This document shows positions 16,378 through 24,946 of a stretch of 56,506 bases of DNA, piece by piece (the stretch's first letter is position 1; every line of letters starts with the position of its first letter). A program made the translations under genes and the position numbers. The notes under the pieces are model-generated. The model did not search any database, was not told the DNA's origin, and worked only from the letters and a program-made list of their open reading frames with translations. Source of the DNA: Candidatus Aminicenantes bacterium UBA6072. Its GTDB lineage: Bacteria; Acidobacteriota; Aminicenantia; UBA2199. Where the stretch lies: the NCBI GenBank assembly GCA_002436105.1, contig DIXU01000015.1:1-56506 (forward strand). The letters run 5' to 3'.

Positions 16378-18021
16378 TCAGCCCGCGCCGTTGCCCAGCC
16401 CGAGGAGCTTCATGTCCTCATCGACGGTCGTGATCGTTTGCACGCCGAACTTCTCGCCGACGATCTTCAGCACGCCCGGGGTCAGGAATCCCGGCAGGGT
16501 CGGCCCGATGTGCGTGTTGCGGATGCCCAGGTACAACAGGGCCAGGTGGACGATGATGGCCTTCTGCTCGTACCAGGCGATATTGAACGCGATGGGCAGC
16601 TGGTTGATGTCCTCCAGCTTGAGCGCGTCTTTCAGCGCCAGGGCGACCCGGGCCCAGGAGTAGGAATCATTGCACTGGCCGGCGTCCAGCACCCTGGGAA
16701 TGCCGCCGATGGCGCCCAGGTCCAGCTTGTTGTAGCGGTACTTGGCGCAGCCCGAGGTGAGGATCACGGTGTCCGCGGGAAGGCTTTTGGCGAATTCGCC
16801 GTAGTATTCCCGGCTGCGCTGGCGGGCGTCGCAGCCCGACATGACGACGAATTTGCGGATGGCGCCGCTTTTGACCGCCGCCAGGATCTTGTCTGCCAGC
16901 GCCAGCACCTGGTCGTGGGCGAAACCGATGGTGATCGTTCCGTTCTCGATCTCCCGCGGCGGCGGACAGGTCCTGGCCAGGGCGATGATCTCGGAAAAAT
17001 CCTTTTGGCCGTCGGCCCGCTTCTTGTGCAAATGCTTCCAGCCGGGCATGCCCGCCGCCCCGGTGGTGAAGACGCGCCCGGAGTAGGTCGTGTTTTTGCG
17101 CGGCGGCACCAGGCAGTTGGTGGTGAACAGGATCGGGCCGTTGAACGACTCGAACTCCTCCAGCTGCCGGTGCCAGGCGTTGCCGTAGTTCCCGACCAGG
17201 TGCGGATATTTCTTCAGCTGCGGGTAGGCGTGGGCCGGCAGCATTTCCGAATGGGTGTAGACGTCGATCCCCTGGCCGGCGCTCTGGATCAGCAGCTGCT
17301 CCAGGTCCTTCAGGTCGTGGCCGCTGACCAGGATGCCGGGATTCCTGCCCGCGCCGATGCTGACCCGGGTGATCTCGGGCTTGCCGTAGGCCGTGGTGTT
17401 GGCCTGGTCGAGCAGGGCCATCACGCGGACCCCGAACTCGCCGGTGCGCAGCAGCCAGGCCAGCATGGCGTCGCGGTCCATCGCCCGGCCGAGCATGGCC
17501 AGGGATTCCTCCATGAAGGCGAAGATTTCGGGATCCTCGTGCCCCAGGTTGGAGGCGTGCTCGGCATAGGCGGCGATCCCCTTCAGGCCGTAGAGCACGT
17601 ACTGCTTCAGGGCCCGCACGTCCTCGTCCCTGTCATAGGTCAGAATACCCACCTGCTCCGCCTTCATGTATGATTCTTCCCGGCCAAAGGCGCTCCAAGA
17701 AGCGGCCTCGGGCCAGTCTCCCGCGGGAACCCTCTTCTTGAGTTCATCGCGGAGGGCCAGGCATTCCCCGACGGCGCGCAGGATCGATTCGTCGTCGAAA
17801 TTGGCGTTGGTGATGGTCATGAACAGGCAGTCGGCGATGTGCCTGCTTTCCTGCCGGGTATCGATCCCGTGGCGGCGGGCGGCCATGGTGACAAGGGAAA
17901 GCCCCCGGCAGGCATAGATCAGCAGGTCCTGGATGTCGGACGTTGCTTCCGTCTTGCCGCAGACGCCCTTGATTGTGCAGGCCGTGTTTTTCGCTGTTTC
18001 CTGGCATTGGTTGCAAAGCAT
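16378..18021 (-). CDS. hcp: Hybrid-cluster protein, class I (hydroxylamine reductase)
   Basis: A 547-residue cytosolic iron-sulfur protein. The N-terminal motif C-x2-C-x8-C-x5-C (Cys3, 6, 15, 21) is the class I [4Fe-4S] arrangement of anaerobes. Ligands of the hybrid 4Fe-2S-2O cluster are recognisable in SGHDLKDLEQLL, TNCLVPP, SGCDARQR, TSGCAKYRYN and DAGQCNDSYSW. Hybrid-cluster proteins reduce hydroxylamine in vitro and handle nitric oxide in vivo. The gene has a consensus sigma-70 promoter (18079-18107) and AAGGAGA before ATG 18021. No reductase partner (Hcr) is adjacent. The family assignment is secure. Confidence 0.95.
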   Translation of the reverse strand: MLCNQCQETAKNTACTIKGVCGKTEATSDIQDLLIYACRGLSLVTMAARRHGIDTRQESRHIADCLFMTITNANFDDESILRAVGECLALRDELKKRVPAGDWPEAASWSAFGREESYMKAEQVGILTYDRDEDVRALKQYVLYGLKGIAAYAEHASNLGHEDPEIFAFMEESLAMLGRAMDRDAMLAWLLRTGEFGVRVMALLDQANTTAYGKPEITRVSIGAGRNPGILVSGHDLKDLEQLLIQSAGQGIDVYTHSEMLPAHAYPQLKKYPHLVGNYGNAWHRQLEEFESFNGPILFTTNCLVPPRKNTTYSGRVFTTGAAGMPGWKHLHKKRADGQKDFSEIIALARTCPPPREIENGTITIGFAHDQVLALADKILAAVKSGAIRKFVVMSGCDARQRSREYYGEFAKSLPADTVILTSGCAKYRYNKLDLGAIGGIPRVLDAGQCNDSYSWARVALALKDALKLEDINQLPIAFNIAWYEQKAIIVHLALLYLGIRNTHIGPTLPGFLTPGVLKIVGEKFGVQTITTVDEDMKLLGLGNGAG

Positions 18022-18066
18022 GGATCGGATTCTCCTTGGTCTGACGGTCTCGAACAGTGATCGTCG

Positions 18067-18107
18067 TGTCGCCCGACAATTATAACCATTTTTATCTTAA
18101 ATGACAA
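18067..18107 (-). promoter_or_regulatory. hcp promoter with palindrome at the transcription start
   Basis: TTGTCA (18102-18107), 17 bases, TATAAT (18079-18084). A 12-base inverted repeat TGTCG-CC-CGACA at 18067-18078 covers the expected start site, a position suited to a repressor. It does not match an Fnr or HcpR box that I know. Confidence 0.65.
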
Positions 18108-18150
18108 GCGGCGGCTGCATCCTGCCGGCCATCGCAGCTGCGTTGATGAA

Positions 18151-19407
18151 CTAGTCGGCCGGTTTTGCCGTCTCCTTGAGCGCTGAAGCGGCGAAGAATT
18201 TTTTCAGGGTCAGCCCCTGGACCAGGATGGAGAAGACGACCACGATGTAGGTGACCGCCAGCAGCGTGTCGCGCTCGGCGCCGGGCGGCAGCGACAGCAC
18301 CAGCGCCACCGAGATGCCGCCGCGCAGCCCGCCCCAGGTCAGGATGGACACGATACCCGGGCTGAAGGCGAAGAAGGAGCGCAGCAGCAGCACCGGCAGG
18401 CCGACGCTGGCCAGGCGCGCCAGCAGCACGGCGGGGATGAGCAGCAGGCCGGCGAGCAGGACCGGCCGCGAGATGGAGATCACCAGGATCTCCAGGCCGA
18501 TGAGCAGGAAGAGGATGGCGTTCAGGAACTCGTCCATCAGCTCCCAGAACGAGTCGAGGTGCTCGCGCGTGCCCGGGCTCATGGCCAGCAGGCGGCCGCG
18601 GTTGCCGATCAGCAGGCCGGCCACCACGATGGCGATGGGGCCGGAGAGGTGCAGGGCGTCGGCGAGGGCGTAGCCGCCCATGACCAGTGCCAGGGTGAGC
18701 AGGATCTCCACCTGGTAGTTGTCGACGCTCTTGAGCATGAGATAGCAGATCCAGCCGGCGGCCAGCCCGAAGGCGACGCCGCCCCCCACCTCCTGGATGA
18801 ACAGCAGGGCCATGCCGGGGAGGGTGACGCTGCCGCCGCGGATCGCACCCAGGACCATCAGGAACGCGACCACGGCCACCCCGTCGTTGAACAGGCTCTC
18901 GCCGGCGATCTTGACCTCCAGGCTCCTGGGAATGCCTGCGGTTTTCAGTATGCCCAGCACGGCCACGGGATCGGTGGGGGCGATCAGCGCCCCGAACAGC
19001 AGCGCGTACAGGAAGGGCATGGCGATGCCCGCCAGCGCGAAGACGAGCATGGACAGAGCGCCGACCAGCAGGGCGCTGAGGGCCACGCCCGCCGTCGCCA
19101 GCACGCCGATCACCCACTTGTGGCGCAGCAGGTCGTCGAGGTTGACGTGCAGGGCGCCGGCAAAGAGCAGGAAACTCAGCATGCCGTGCAGCAGCGTCTC
19201 GTCGAAGTCGACGCTGGCGAACAGGGCGCAGGCGGCGTTGTAGACGTCGGCCAGCTGCAGCCGGTCGAGCAGCAGCAGGGCCAGCGACATGACGATGGCG
19301 ATGAGCATGATGCCGATGGTCGTCGGCAGGCGGATGAAGCGGTGGTTCAGGTAGCTGAAGACGGCTGCCAGCGTCAGCAGCAGGGCCGCGATGTTCAAAA
19401 TCTCCAT
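18151..19407 (-). CDS. Na+/H+ antiporter, CPA1 family
   Basis: A 418-residue inner-membrane exchanger with about 12 helices. The CPA1 motifs APTDPVAVLGILK and GESLFNDGVAVVAF (the Asp pair that binds the cation) are intact, and TWGGLRGGISVALVLSLP is the conserved C-terminal-half segment. It exchanges protons for Na+ (or K+) and lacks the long cytosolic tail of some members. ACGGAG lies before ATG 19407. It is downstream of the secreted Ig-like gene and upstream of hcp on the same strand, but gaps of 130 bases or more suggest separate units. Together with the SSS and GltS carriers it points to an active sodium cycle. Confidence 0.9.
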   Translation of the reverse strand: MEILNIAALLLTLAAVFSYLNHRFIRLPTTIGIMLIAIVMSLALLLLDRLQLADVYNAACALFASVDFDETLLHGMLSFLLFAGALHVNLDDLLRHKWVIGVLATAGVALSALLVGALSMLVFALAGIAMPFLYALLFGALIAPTDPVAVLGILKTAGIPRSLEVKIAGESLFNDGVAVVAFLMVLGAIRGGSVTLPGMALLFIQEVGGGVAFGLAAGWICYLMLKSVDNYQVEILLTLALVMGGYALADALHLSGPIAIVVAGLLIGNRGRLLAMSPGTREHLDSFWELMDEFLNAILFLLIGLEILVISISRPVLLAGLLLIPAVLLARLASVGLPVLLLRSFFAFSPGIVSILTWGGLRGGISVALVLSLPPGAERDTLLAVTYIVVVFSILVQGLTLKKFFAASALKETAKPAD

Positions 19408-19573
19408 TACGCTCCGTTGCGTTCCAAGACGCGAGTGACCGCCATCATAACGGGCGCGGGCTTTTTTTTCAAGGCACTTGGCGCGGAATTGCCGATGATC
19501 CGCATCGCGGCCGATCCGGCGCCCGTGGTGGCCGCCATGCGCATGGAACCGGCGTGGAATCCCCTGATCGCGC

Positions 19574-20323
19574 CTACCTGCGAACGGGGCTGCCCATCAG
19601 GCAGTAGAGGATCGGTCGCACGGAGACCTCGGCCTCGGCGGAGCGGCCCGAACGGTCGATGGCCCTGACGATGATGCGCAGCGGGTCTCCGCGCAGCAGT
19701 TCCTTGGGGACGGTCAGCTGGTAGGGCCGGGTGGTGTCGACGGAGACCGGCGTGGTCGATGTCACCTCGTTCAGGTAGAGCTGCACCTGGGCGATGCCGC
19801 AGCCGCTGTCGCTGGCGGAGACGCTGACGGCCAGGTTCCGGTCGCGGCAGACGACCTTGCCGGCAGTGGGGGCGGTGATGGCCACGGTCGGCGGCGAAAA
19901 ATCAATGGAAACATGGAGCAGCGCCCGGCGGCTGTTGTGGGCCGCCATGTCGGCGAACTCGGCGATATAGGTATACACGCCCTCCTCGAAGCCCATCATG
20001 CGGAACAGAAGCGTTTCGCGCACCGAGGCCGGCGCGACGCCGTCGCGGGCATAGGTATGGCCCCAGAGGCTGGGCCAGGAGCGGAAATCGGCGGTCAGTC
20101 CGTAGCGGCCCTTCTTTCTCCAGATCTGCCCCTGCTTGACGCCGCTCGGATCCTCGGCCGAGATCACCAGCCCCAGCTCGGGATGGGTGGCGTCGATCTG
20201 CCAGCAGCTGCCCTCGCCCGGGGCGTTCCAGGTCACGGTCGGGGGCGTGGCGTCATCGGCCGTAACGGCCAGGGGCAGCAGAAGTACGAATAATGCCAGT
20301 GAAAGGCACGGGGTTATCTTCAT
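19574..20323 (-). CDS. Secreted Ig-like domain protein
   Basis: A 249-residue exported protein. The signal peptide ends near AVTADD. Two bacterial Ig-like units can be seen: about 25-140 (PPTVTWNAPGEGSCWQID, VYTYIAEFADMAAHN) and about 145-235 (SPPTVAITAPTAGKVVCRD, VSVSASDSGCGIAQVQLYLN, LRIIVRAIDRSGRSAEAEV). The PPTV.ITAP.AG opening is common in cell-surface Ig repeats. Paired cysteines may form disulfides. There is no catalytic motif; adhesion or scaffolding is possible. GAGGAGGAATTC precedes the ATG, with TATATA about 25 bases upstream. Confidence 0.65.
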   Translation of the reverse strand: MKITPCLSLALFVLLLPLAVTADDATPPTVTWNAPGEGSCWQIDATHPELGLVISAEDPSGVKQGQIWRKKGRYGLTADFRSWPSLWGHTYARDGVAPASVRETLLFRMMGFEEGVYTYIAEFADMAAHNSRRALLHVSIDFSPPTVAITAPTAGKVVCRDRNLAVSVSASDSGCGIAQVQLYLNEVTSTTPVSVDTTRPYQLTVPKELLRGDPLRIIVRAIDRSGRSAEAEVSVRPILYCLMGSPVRR

Positions 20324-20489
20324 GAATTCCTCCTCGAGGTCTTTATATAAAAATTCGGGGGGAATATCTCGGGGGAGAAGAGAGTGTCGGCGTCGAGTTG
20401 AGTGATAAGACGAGAAAAATCCAAGTGTTCGTGCTGGCAGCAGTAATTTACCGAGCGGAATAATTCGCTGTATTGCTCGCTGCGAACGC

Positions 20490-20508
20490 TGTCACCGACA
20501 CTGACACT
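20490..20508. repeat. Hexad repeat, family CAGTGN
   Basis: About three 6-base units (GACACT type, i.e. AGTGTC on the minus strand) in the gap between the Ig-like gene and the DUF5916 gene. The same family, in direct orientation, recurs at 56439-56462. Confidence 0.6.
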
Positions 20509-20537
20509 TCCAGTTCGCTTGAACTTCCCGCTGTCAC

Positions 20538-22685
20538 CTACAATCTCCAAAGGTAAGAGGCCTTGAAGAACAATCCGCGCTTCATCTCCAGTAAGCGGTC
20601 GTCGGGGCGGTATTCGCTCTCTTCCCAGCGGTACTTCTCGTAGAGCGAGCCGTAGCCCAGCTGGATCACGGTGCCGGGGATATAGGTGAACGAGGCCAGC
20701 AGGTCGGTGAGGAGTTTTTTGCGGTAGTCGTTGTATTCGACCACGCCCCGGAAAAAAAGGTACTTGTTGGCCTGGTAAGTGAGCTTGTTGCGCAGGATCG
20801 TATAGTCGTAGACCTTGAGGCGGTCCGCCCTGGCGAACAGGTCGGCATAGGTGAGGCGCAACTCCCACTGCAGCTTCTCGTGTGGCAGGTAGCGGACGAT
20901 GCCGGTGGCCGTGTTCCCGTAGCCCTGGAACGGCTCCTGCACGTAGCGGATCTGGTTGCCGCGGCGCAGGCTCAGATAAAGATACAGTTTCTTGTTCAGC
21001 CAGCTGTTGGCGACCAGGCGATAGGCGCTGACGTCGAACCGGCGGCCGAGAAAGATCTCGCTGGCCGTCCAGGCTTCCAGGGTGAGGCCGGCGTTTCCCG
21101 GCAGCAGGAGTTCCAGGCCGAGCTGGCCCAGGGCCTCGTTCATATGGCTCTCGAGGTCGCGGTAGATGCCCCCGGAGAAGCGGGGCTTGATCTTGCGCAA
21201 AAAACCGGAACGCGGGTAGAACTTCGGGCTGATCGTGCCATCGATGCCGCTCAAGCTGCTCCGGCTCAGGTAGCCGTTCTCGCTGAAGAAGCCGCGGCCG
21301 ATCGAGAACGCGTTGCCGGCGATGTCCAGGTCGCGCGTGGAGTATGCGTAATTCGCGTTCAGCGCCAGCCCCTCCTTTTCCGGCAGCGACGGATTGGCGG
21401 TGAAGGAGGCGAAGCCGTGGAAGCTGAGCATTTCCGAGCGCGAGAGGCGCAGTTGACCGTCGAGCCCGACCAGGCGGTTGAAATCAGCGCCCTGCTCGCG
21501 GCCGGTGTAGAACGCTCCCAGGAAGCTGTCGGCGCTCAGGGCGCGCTTGTAGCGAAACAGGGTGAATGCCGCCCGCTCCGCACCGGCACCGCCGTGCAGG
21601 GGGCTGTCCGCGGCCTCATCGAGGGCGAATATGGCCGCCAGGGTGTTCTTGTCGCCCAGCTTGCCCGACAGCTTGAAGCCCAGGAGCGGGTCGACGATCT
21701 GCCGGGTGTGCACGGCGGCCAGAAAAGGGCTGGAACCGGCCAGCTGGAAGATATCGCCGCCCTCCATGAAGAACGGCCGCTTTTCGGAATAATAGAGCGC
21801 GTTGCGCAGGTTCGCGTCGACCTGGCCGGCGTCCGACTCCACCTGGCTGAAGTCGGGGTTCCAGGCCAGGTCGAGGACCAGCTTGGAGGTCAGTCCAAAT
21901 TTGCCGGTGACGCCAAGCTCGCCCCGGGATTCGCTCTGCCGCAGCTGGCCCCCGCCCTGCTCGTGCCTGAGGTTGTACACGACGGAAGGCAGCACCTCCA
22001 GCAGGGTGTAGCGGCGGATGTCGCGGAGCTCGAGCGGCTGCATCTGCGAGAGGAAGGCGTAGCCCTTGGCCGGGTCCATCTCCGGCACGGAGCCGTGCTC
22101 GGTGGTGCGGCTGATGTAGCGCTCGAAGAAGACCGCCATCTCCACCCGCTCCCTGCCCGCGTAGCGGATGGTCTTGAAGGGGATGCGCATCTCCACCGCA
22201 TAGCCGTCGGGGTTGAGCCGGCCGGCGCTCGACCAGACGAAATCGGCGCTGAAATCCTCGGTGTTGCTGGCGAAGCGGCTGTCGCCCTGGATGCCCAGCG
22301 GGTTGACGTAGAAGGCGTAGAGCGCCTGCTGGTCGTTGAAGCTGTCGAGGTTGACGCAGACGAAGTCGTCGGTCATGATCGTGTCGCGGCTGGCCATGCT
22401 GGCCTTGATCCTGTCCGGCGCCCGGTCGTGACAGCGGAAGGCGAAGTACAGGTTTTCAGCGTCGTAGGCCATGTAGACCGAGGTCTGCTCGGAGAGGTCC
22501 TTGTTGAAATCGGGGATGAAGGTCCGGAAGCCGCCGATCGCCTGCGCCTCCCGCCAGGCGGCGTCGTCGAGCACGCCGTCGATCAGCGGCGGGGCCGACA
22601 CGCGCTGGGGCTTGAGCGTGCCGTGGGCCTGCAGCGCGGCGGGAACGAGCAAACACATCGAGAGCAGTATGAATATGAATCTCAC
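20538..22685 (-). CDS. DUF5916 outer-membrane protein with CBM9-like domain (copy 2)
   Basis: A 715-residue paralogue of the protein at 8071. Signal peptide about 1-20; CBM9-like domain about 25-210 (PPLIDGVLDDAAWREAQ, LYFAFRCHDRAPDRIKASMASRD, YAFYVNPLGIQGD, EMRIPFKTIRYAG); then a barrel-type part with YYSEKRPFFMEGGDIFQL. The C-terminus FFKASYLWRL matches the FFKVSYLWRV of copy 1. It begins at GTG 22685 with AAAGGATG upstream. Copies 1 and 2 are not tandem, so this is an old dispersed duplication. Likely outer-membrane; the ligand is unknown. Confidence 0.8.
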   Translation of the reverse strand: MRFIFILLSMCLLVPAALQAHGTLKPQRVSAPPLIDGVLDDAAWREAQAIGGFRTFIPDFNKDLSEQTSVYMAYDAENLYFAFRCHDRAPDRIKASMASRDTIMTDDFVCVNLDSFNDQQALYAFYVNPLGIQGDSRFASNTEDFSADFVWSSAGRLNPDGYAVEMRIPFKTIRYAGRERVEMAVFFERYISRTTEHGSVPEMDPAKGYAFLSQMQPLELRDIRRYTLLEVLPSVVYNLRHEQGGGQLRQSESRGELGVTGKFGLTSKLVLDLAWNPDFSQVESDAGQVDANLRNALYYSEKRPFFMEGGDIFQLAGSSPFLAAVHTRQIVDPLLGFKLSGKLGDKNTLAAIFALDEAADSPLHGGAGAERAAFTLFRYKRALSADSFLGAFYTGREQGADFNRLVGLDGQLRLSRSEMLSFHGFASFTANPSLPEKEGLALNANYAYSTRDLDIAGNAFSIGRGFFSENGYLSRSSLSGIDGTISPKFYPRSGFLRKIKPRFSGGIYRDLESHMNEALGQLGLELLLPGNAGLTLEAWTASEIFLGRRFDVSAYRLVANSWLNKKLYLYLSLRRGNQIRYVQEPFQGYGNTATGIVRYLPHEKLQWELRLTYADLFARADRLKVYDYTILRNKLTYQANKYLFFRGVVEYNDYRKKLLTDLLASFTYIPGTVIQLGYGSLYEKYRWEESEYRPDDRLLEMKRGLFFKASYLWRL

Positions 22686-22753
22686 TGGCCCATCCTTTTT
22701 TTCTATTACGCAAGGTGGGAATTCATAGTTTTGAATAAAAAGGATGCAGCTTT

Positions 22754-22859
22754 AGTGACAAGTGACGAGTAACGAGTAACAAGTAAGAGAAGAATTGCGG
22801 CATAAGTTCGCTCACTTGCTGCTTCTCGTCACTTGTCACTGGTCACTTGTTACTAGGGT
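22754..22859. repeat. Inverted pair of heptad arrays (AGTGACA / TTGTCAC)
   Basis: Five AGTGACA/AGTAACG-type heptads at 22754-22788, then about seven CTTGTCA/CTCGTCA-type heptads at 22811-22859, with a 22-base centre. The arms are reverse complements, giving a potential stem of about 35 imperfect base pairs ending 14 bases from the stop of the carrier gene. Confidence 0.88.
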
Positions 22860-22872
22860 TCGTAGCTTTCTT

Positions 22873-24090
22873 CTACTTCGAGCTGGGCTCCGGCAGCCCC
22901 CGGGTGAAGCGGTTCCAGGCGCCGCAGACGAGCACCACCAGCAGCGGGTACAGGCGCAGGGGCAGGAAGCCGAAGGCGCGGCCGGAGAGGGTGAGCAGGG
23001 CCGAGATCACCCCCTTGGAGGAGCGGTAGATCAGGGCGTCCACGGTCATCTTGGCGCGGTAGCGGGCGGTGAAGGAGAGGGGGATGTAAAGGACCTCCTT
23101 GGCGGCGCGGAAAACCGAGTAGTCGACCGTCTTGGAGAGGAAGAAAACGGCACCCAGAACGGGCAGGATGGGAAAGGCCACCGCGCCCAGGGCGGCCAGG
23201 CCGAAGAGCAGCGGGATGGCCGCGTGGACGCGGCGCAGCGGCACGCGCGAGAGCACGAGCGGAGTGAGGCTGAGCTGCAGCGCCAGCGCGAACAGGTTGA
23301 CCGCCGACCAGAAGTAGCCGAGAAAAGCGGTGCGCGGGTCCTGCAGCGGCATGGCGGCCTGCAGCGCCCGGTGGAAGGCGATGTCCAGCAGCACCGCCAC
23401 CGACTGGGCGGCGACCACGATCCCGGCCAGGCGGCGGATGGTGGGGCCGGTGCGCAGCAGGTCCCAGGCGAAGTGATCGGCCAGCTTGGCTGGCGGCCGG
23501 TCGGGCGGGGTCGGCTGCGTCCCGGCCAGGCGGAAGGCAAGCCAGCCCAGCAATGAAGCGGCGGCGGTGAGGCCGGCGGCGATCCAGACGATGCGCTCCG
23601 AGCCGATGGCCATGGATAGCCGGCCGGTGAGCAGCCCGCCGCTGATCGAGCCGGCGGTGCTGACCGCGATGATCGCGCCGTTCCAGCGCTTGCCCTGGGC
23701 GGGGACGAAGAGGCTGTTGATGAAGGCCCACACCTCCTCGACGATGAAGACGATATAGGCCTGGCCGAAGATGTAGAGCATGAAGGCGGCGCCGGGGACG
23801 CCGCGGCGCACGGCCGCCGCCGCCGAGGCCAGCACCAATGCCGAGAGCAGCAGGGTGGCGATGAAGGTGCGGGCCGCTCCCAGCCGGCGCAGCGACACGC
23901 TGAACAGCCAGGTGAAGGCGAACATGGCCAGGGGCACCAGCATCAGCGCCTCGGGCAGCCGCGCGGCCGAGTGGTGGGCCAGGAACACCGAAGCGGAGGC
24001 CGAGCGCACCATCTCGTAGCCGGCCATGGCCAGGGTTCCGCCGGCGACGATGGCCGCCACCGGGGGGAGGAGCTTGGGGCGTGAGGGCAT
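22873..24090 (-). CDS. ADP/ATP-carrier-like (Npt1/Tlc family) membrane protein
   Basis: A 405-residue inner-membrane protein with about 12 helices and an MFS-like layout. The C-terminal half contains FFLSKTVDYSVFRAAKEVLYIPLSFTARYRAKMTVDALIYRSSKG in consecutive segments, which resembles the conserved core of the NTP/NDP exchange (Npt1, Tlc) family first known from intracellular bacteria. Divergent members occur in free-living bacteria and may carry other substrates. The N-terminal half is less typical. ATG 24090 has TGC-TACAAT 6 bases upstream (leaderless). A generic MFS transporter is the alternative. Confidence 0.65.
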   Translation of the reverse strand: MPSRPKLLPPVAAIVAGGTLAMAGYEMVRSASASVFLAHHSAARLPEALMLVPLAMFAFTWLFSVSLRRLGAARTFIATLLLSALVLASAAAAVRRGVPGAAFMLYIFGQAYIVFIVEEVWAFINSLFVPAQGKRWNGAIIAVSTAGSISGGLLTGRLSMAIGSERIVWIAAGLTAAASLLGWLAFRLAGTQPTPPDRPPAKLADHFAWDLLRTGPTIRRLAGIVVAAQSVAVLLDIAFHRALQAAMPLQDPRTAFLGYFWSAVNLFALALQLSLTPLVLSRVPLRRVHAAIPLLFGLAALGAVAFPILPVLGAVFFLSKTVDYSVFRAAKEVLYIPLSFTARYRAKMTVDALIYRSSKGVISALLTLSGRAFGFLPLRLYPLLVVLVCGAWNRFTRGLPEPSSK

Positions 24091-24096
24091 CGCCTT

Positions 24097-24102
24097 ATTG
24101 TA
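24097..24102 (-). promoter_or_regulatory. Leaderless promoter of the carrier gene
   Basis: TACAAT with upstream TGC and 6 bases (AAGGCG) to ATG 24090. Confidence 0.65.
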
Positions 24103-24237
24103 GCACAGAAAACCGTGCCCGGCGCACGGCGGAAACGGGAAAAAAAGGGCAGAGTCGCTGGACTTGGCCGGTTCCCGCAGCCAGCGCTTGAACGGCGGCG
24201 CTGCCTGCGGTAAGATAGGGCCGAGGAGACCCGAACC

Positions 24238-24771
24238 ATGAACGACGTCAACGACCTGATCGAGGAATTGCGCACGCTGATCACCACGTCCGAGATATCC
24301 GCCGAGGAACGTTTCCAGGTGGCCGTGCAGCGCGTGGCCGGTTTCCTGGCCGCCGCCTTCGGAGTCGAGCAGGCCGAGGTGGCCATTCTGTGGAACCGGG
24401 GCAACACCCTGTCCTTTCTCTGGCCCGATTTCCTGGCCGAGGCCAAGGAAATGTCGGTCAAGTCAAAACTGCCCATCGCCGCCCGGATCTTCCGCAGCGG
24501 CGATTCGTTCCTCGACAACCGCCTGCAGCAGCGGGAGCACATGGTCGAGTACGAGTACGTCAAGGAGGCGGACGGGGAGTCGCGCCGGATCTGGAAAATG
24601 ATGGGGGCCGCCATCGCGGTCGACGGCCAGCGCCTGGGCGTGGTGCAGATCTCGCGCAAGCGCAGCGCCTTCAGCGAGCCGGGTCCCGATTTCACCCCGG
24701 GCGATCTCGAGCTGCTGGAAAAGCTGGCCGCCCGCCTGGGACCGAGCCTGCAGGCGGTCGTGCCGTTTTAA
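24238..24771 (+). CDS. GAF-domain protein
   Basis: A 177-residue soluble protein that is essentially one GAF domain (about 15-170). It includes a helix RFQVAVQRVAGFLAAAFGVEQAEVAILW, the central strands and MGAAIAVDGQRLGVVQISRKRSAF, followed by the C-terminal helix DLELLEKLAARLGPSL. GAF domains bind small ligands or sense redox state; no output domain is attached, so it may act on a separate partner. GAGGAG lies about 8 bases before ATG 24238, with TAAGAT further up as a possible -10. It is divergent from the carrier gene. Confidence 0.72.
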   Translation: MNDVNDLIEELRTLITTSEISAEERFQVAVQRVAGFLAAAFGVEQAEVAILWNRGNTLSFLWPDFLAEAKEMSVKSKLPIAARIFRSGDSFLDNRLQQREHMVEYEYVKEADGESRRIWKMMGAAIAVDGQRLGVVQISRKRSAFSEPGPDFTPGDLELLEKLAARLGPSLQAVVPF

Positions 24772-24824
24772 AGAGGGCTGGGCTTGCGGCAGCCTGCGTA
24801 CGAAGAGGTTCTGGGAAAGGCAAA

Positions 24825-24935
24825 GGGAAGAATCAGGGAAGAGAGAGGGAGGACAAAGTGAGAAAAGCCCTTTCAGAAATTCCTTCTTGCACCGACTTCT
24901 GCCTGTCTTTCCATCGTTCTTCCCAATCTCTTCCC
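24825..24935. repeat. Inverted pair of 11-base repeats (GGGAAGANNNN)
   Basis: Left arm 24825-24857: three purine-rich 11-base units. Right arm 24903-24935: three pyrimidine-rich 11-base units, their reverse complements. This lies between the GAF gene and the following gene and could fold in the leader of the latter. Confidence 0.55.
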
Positions 24936-24946
24936 TTGAGCATCTC

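Noticed and set aside
19440..19475. Rho-independent terminator at a T-run after the antiporter upstream region
   Set aside because: The T8 run is not preceded by a stable GC stem in the right orientation.
20880..22772. 630-codon plus-strand ORF opposite the second DUF5916 gene
   Set aside because: Same reason: an antisense frame in GC-rich DNA with no domain and no ribosome site.
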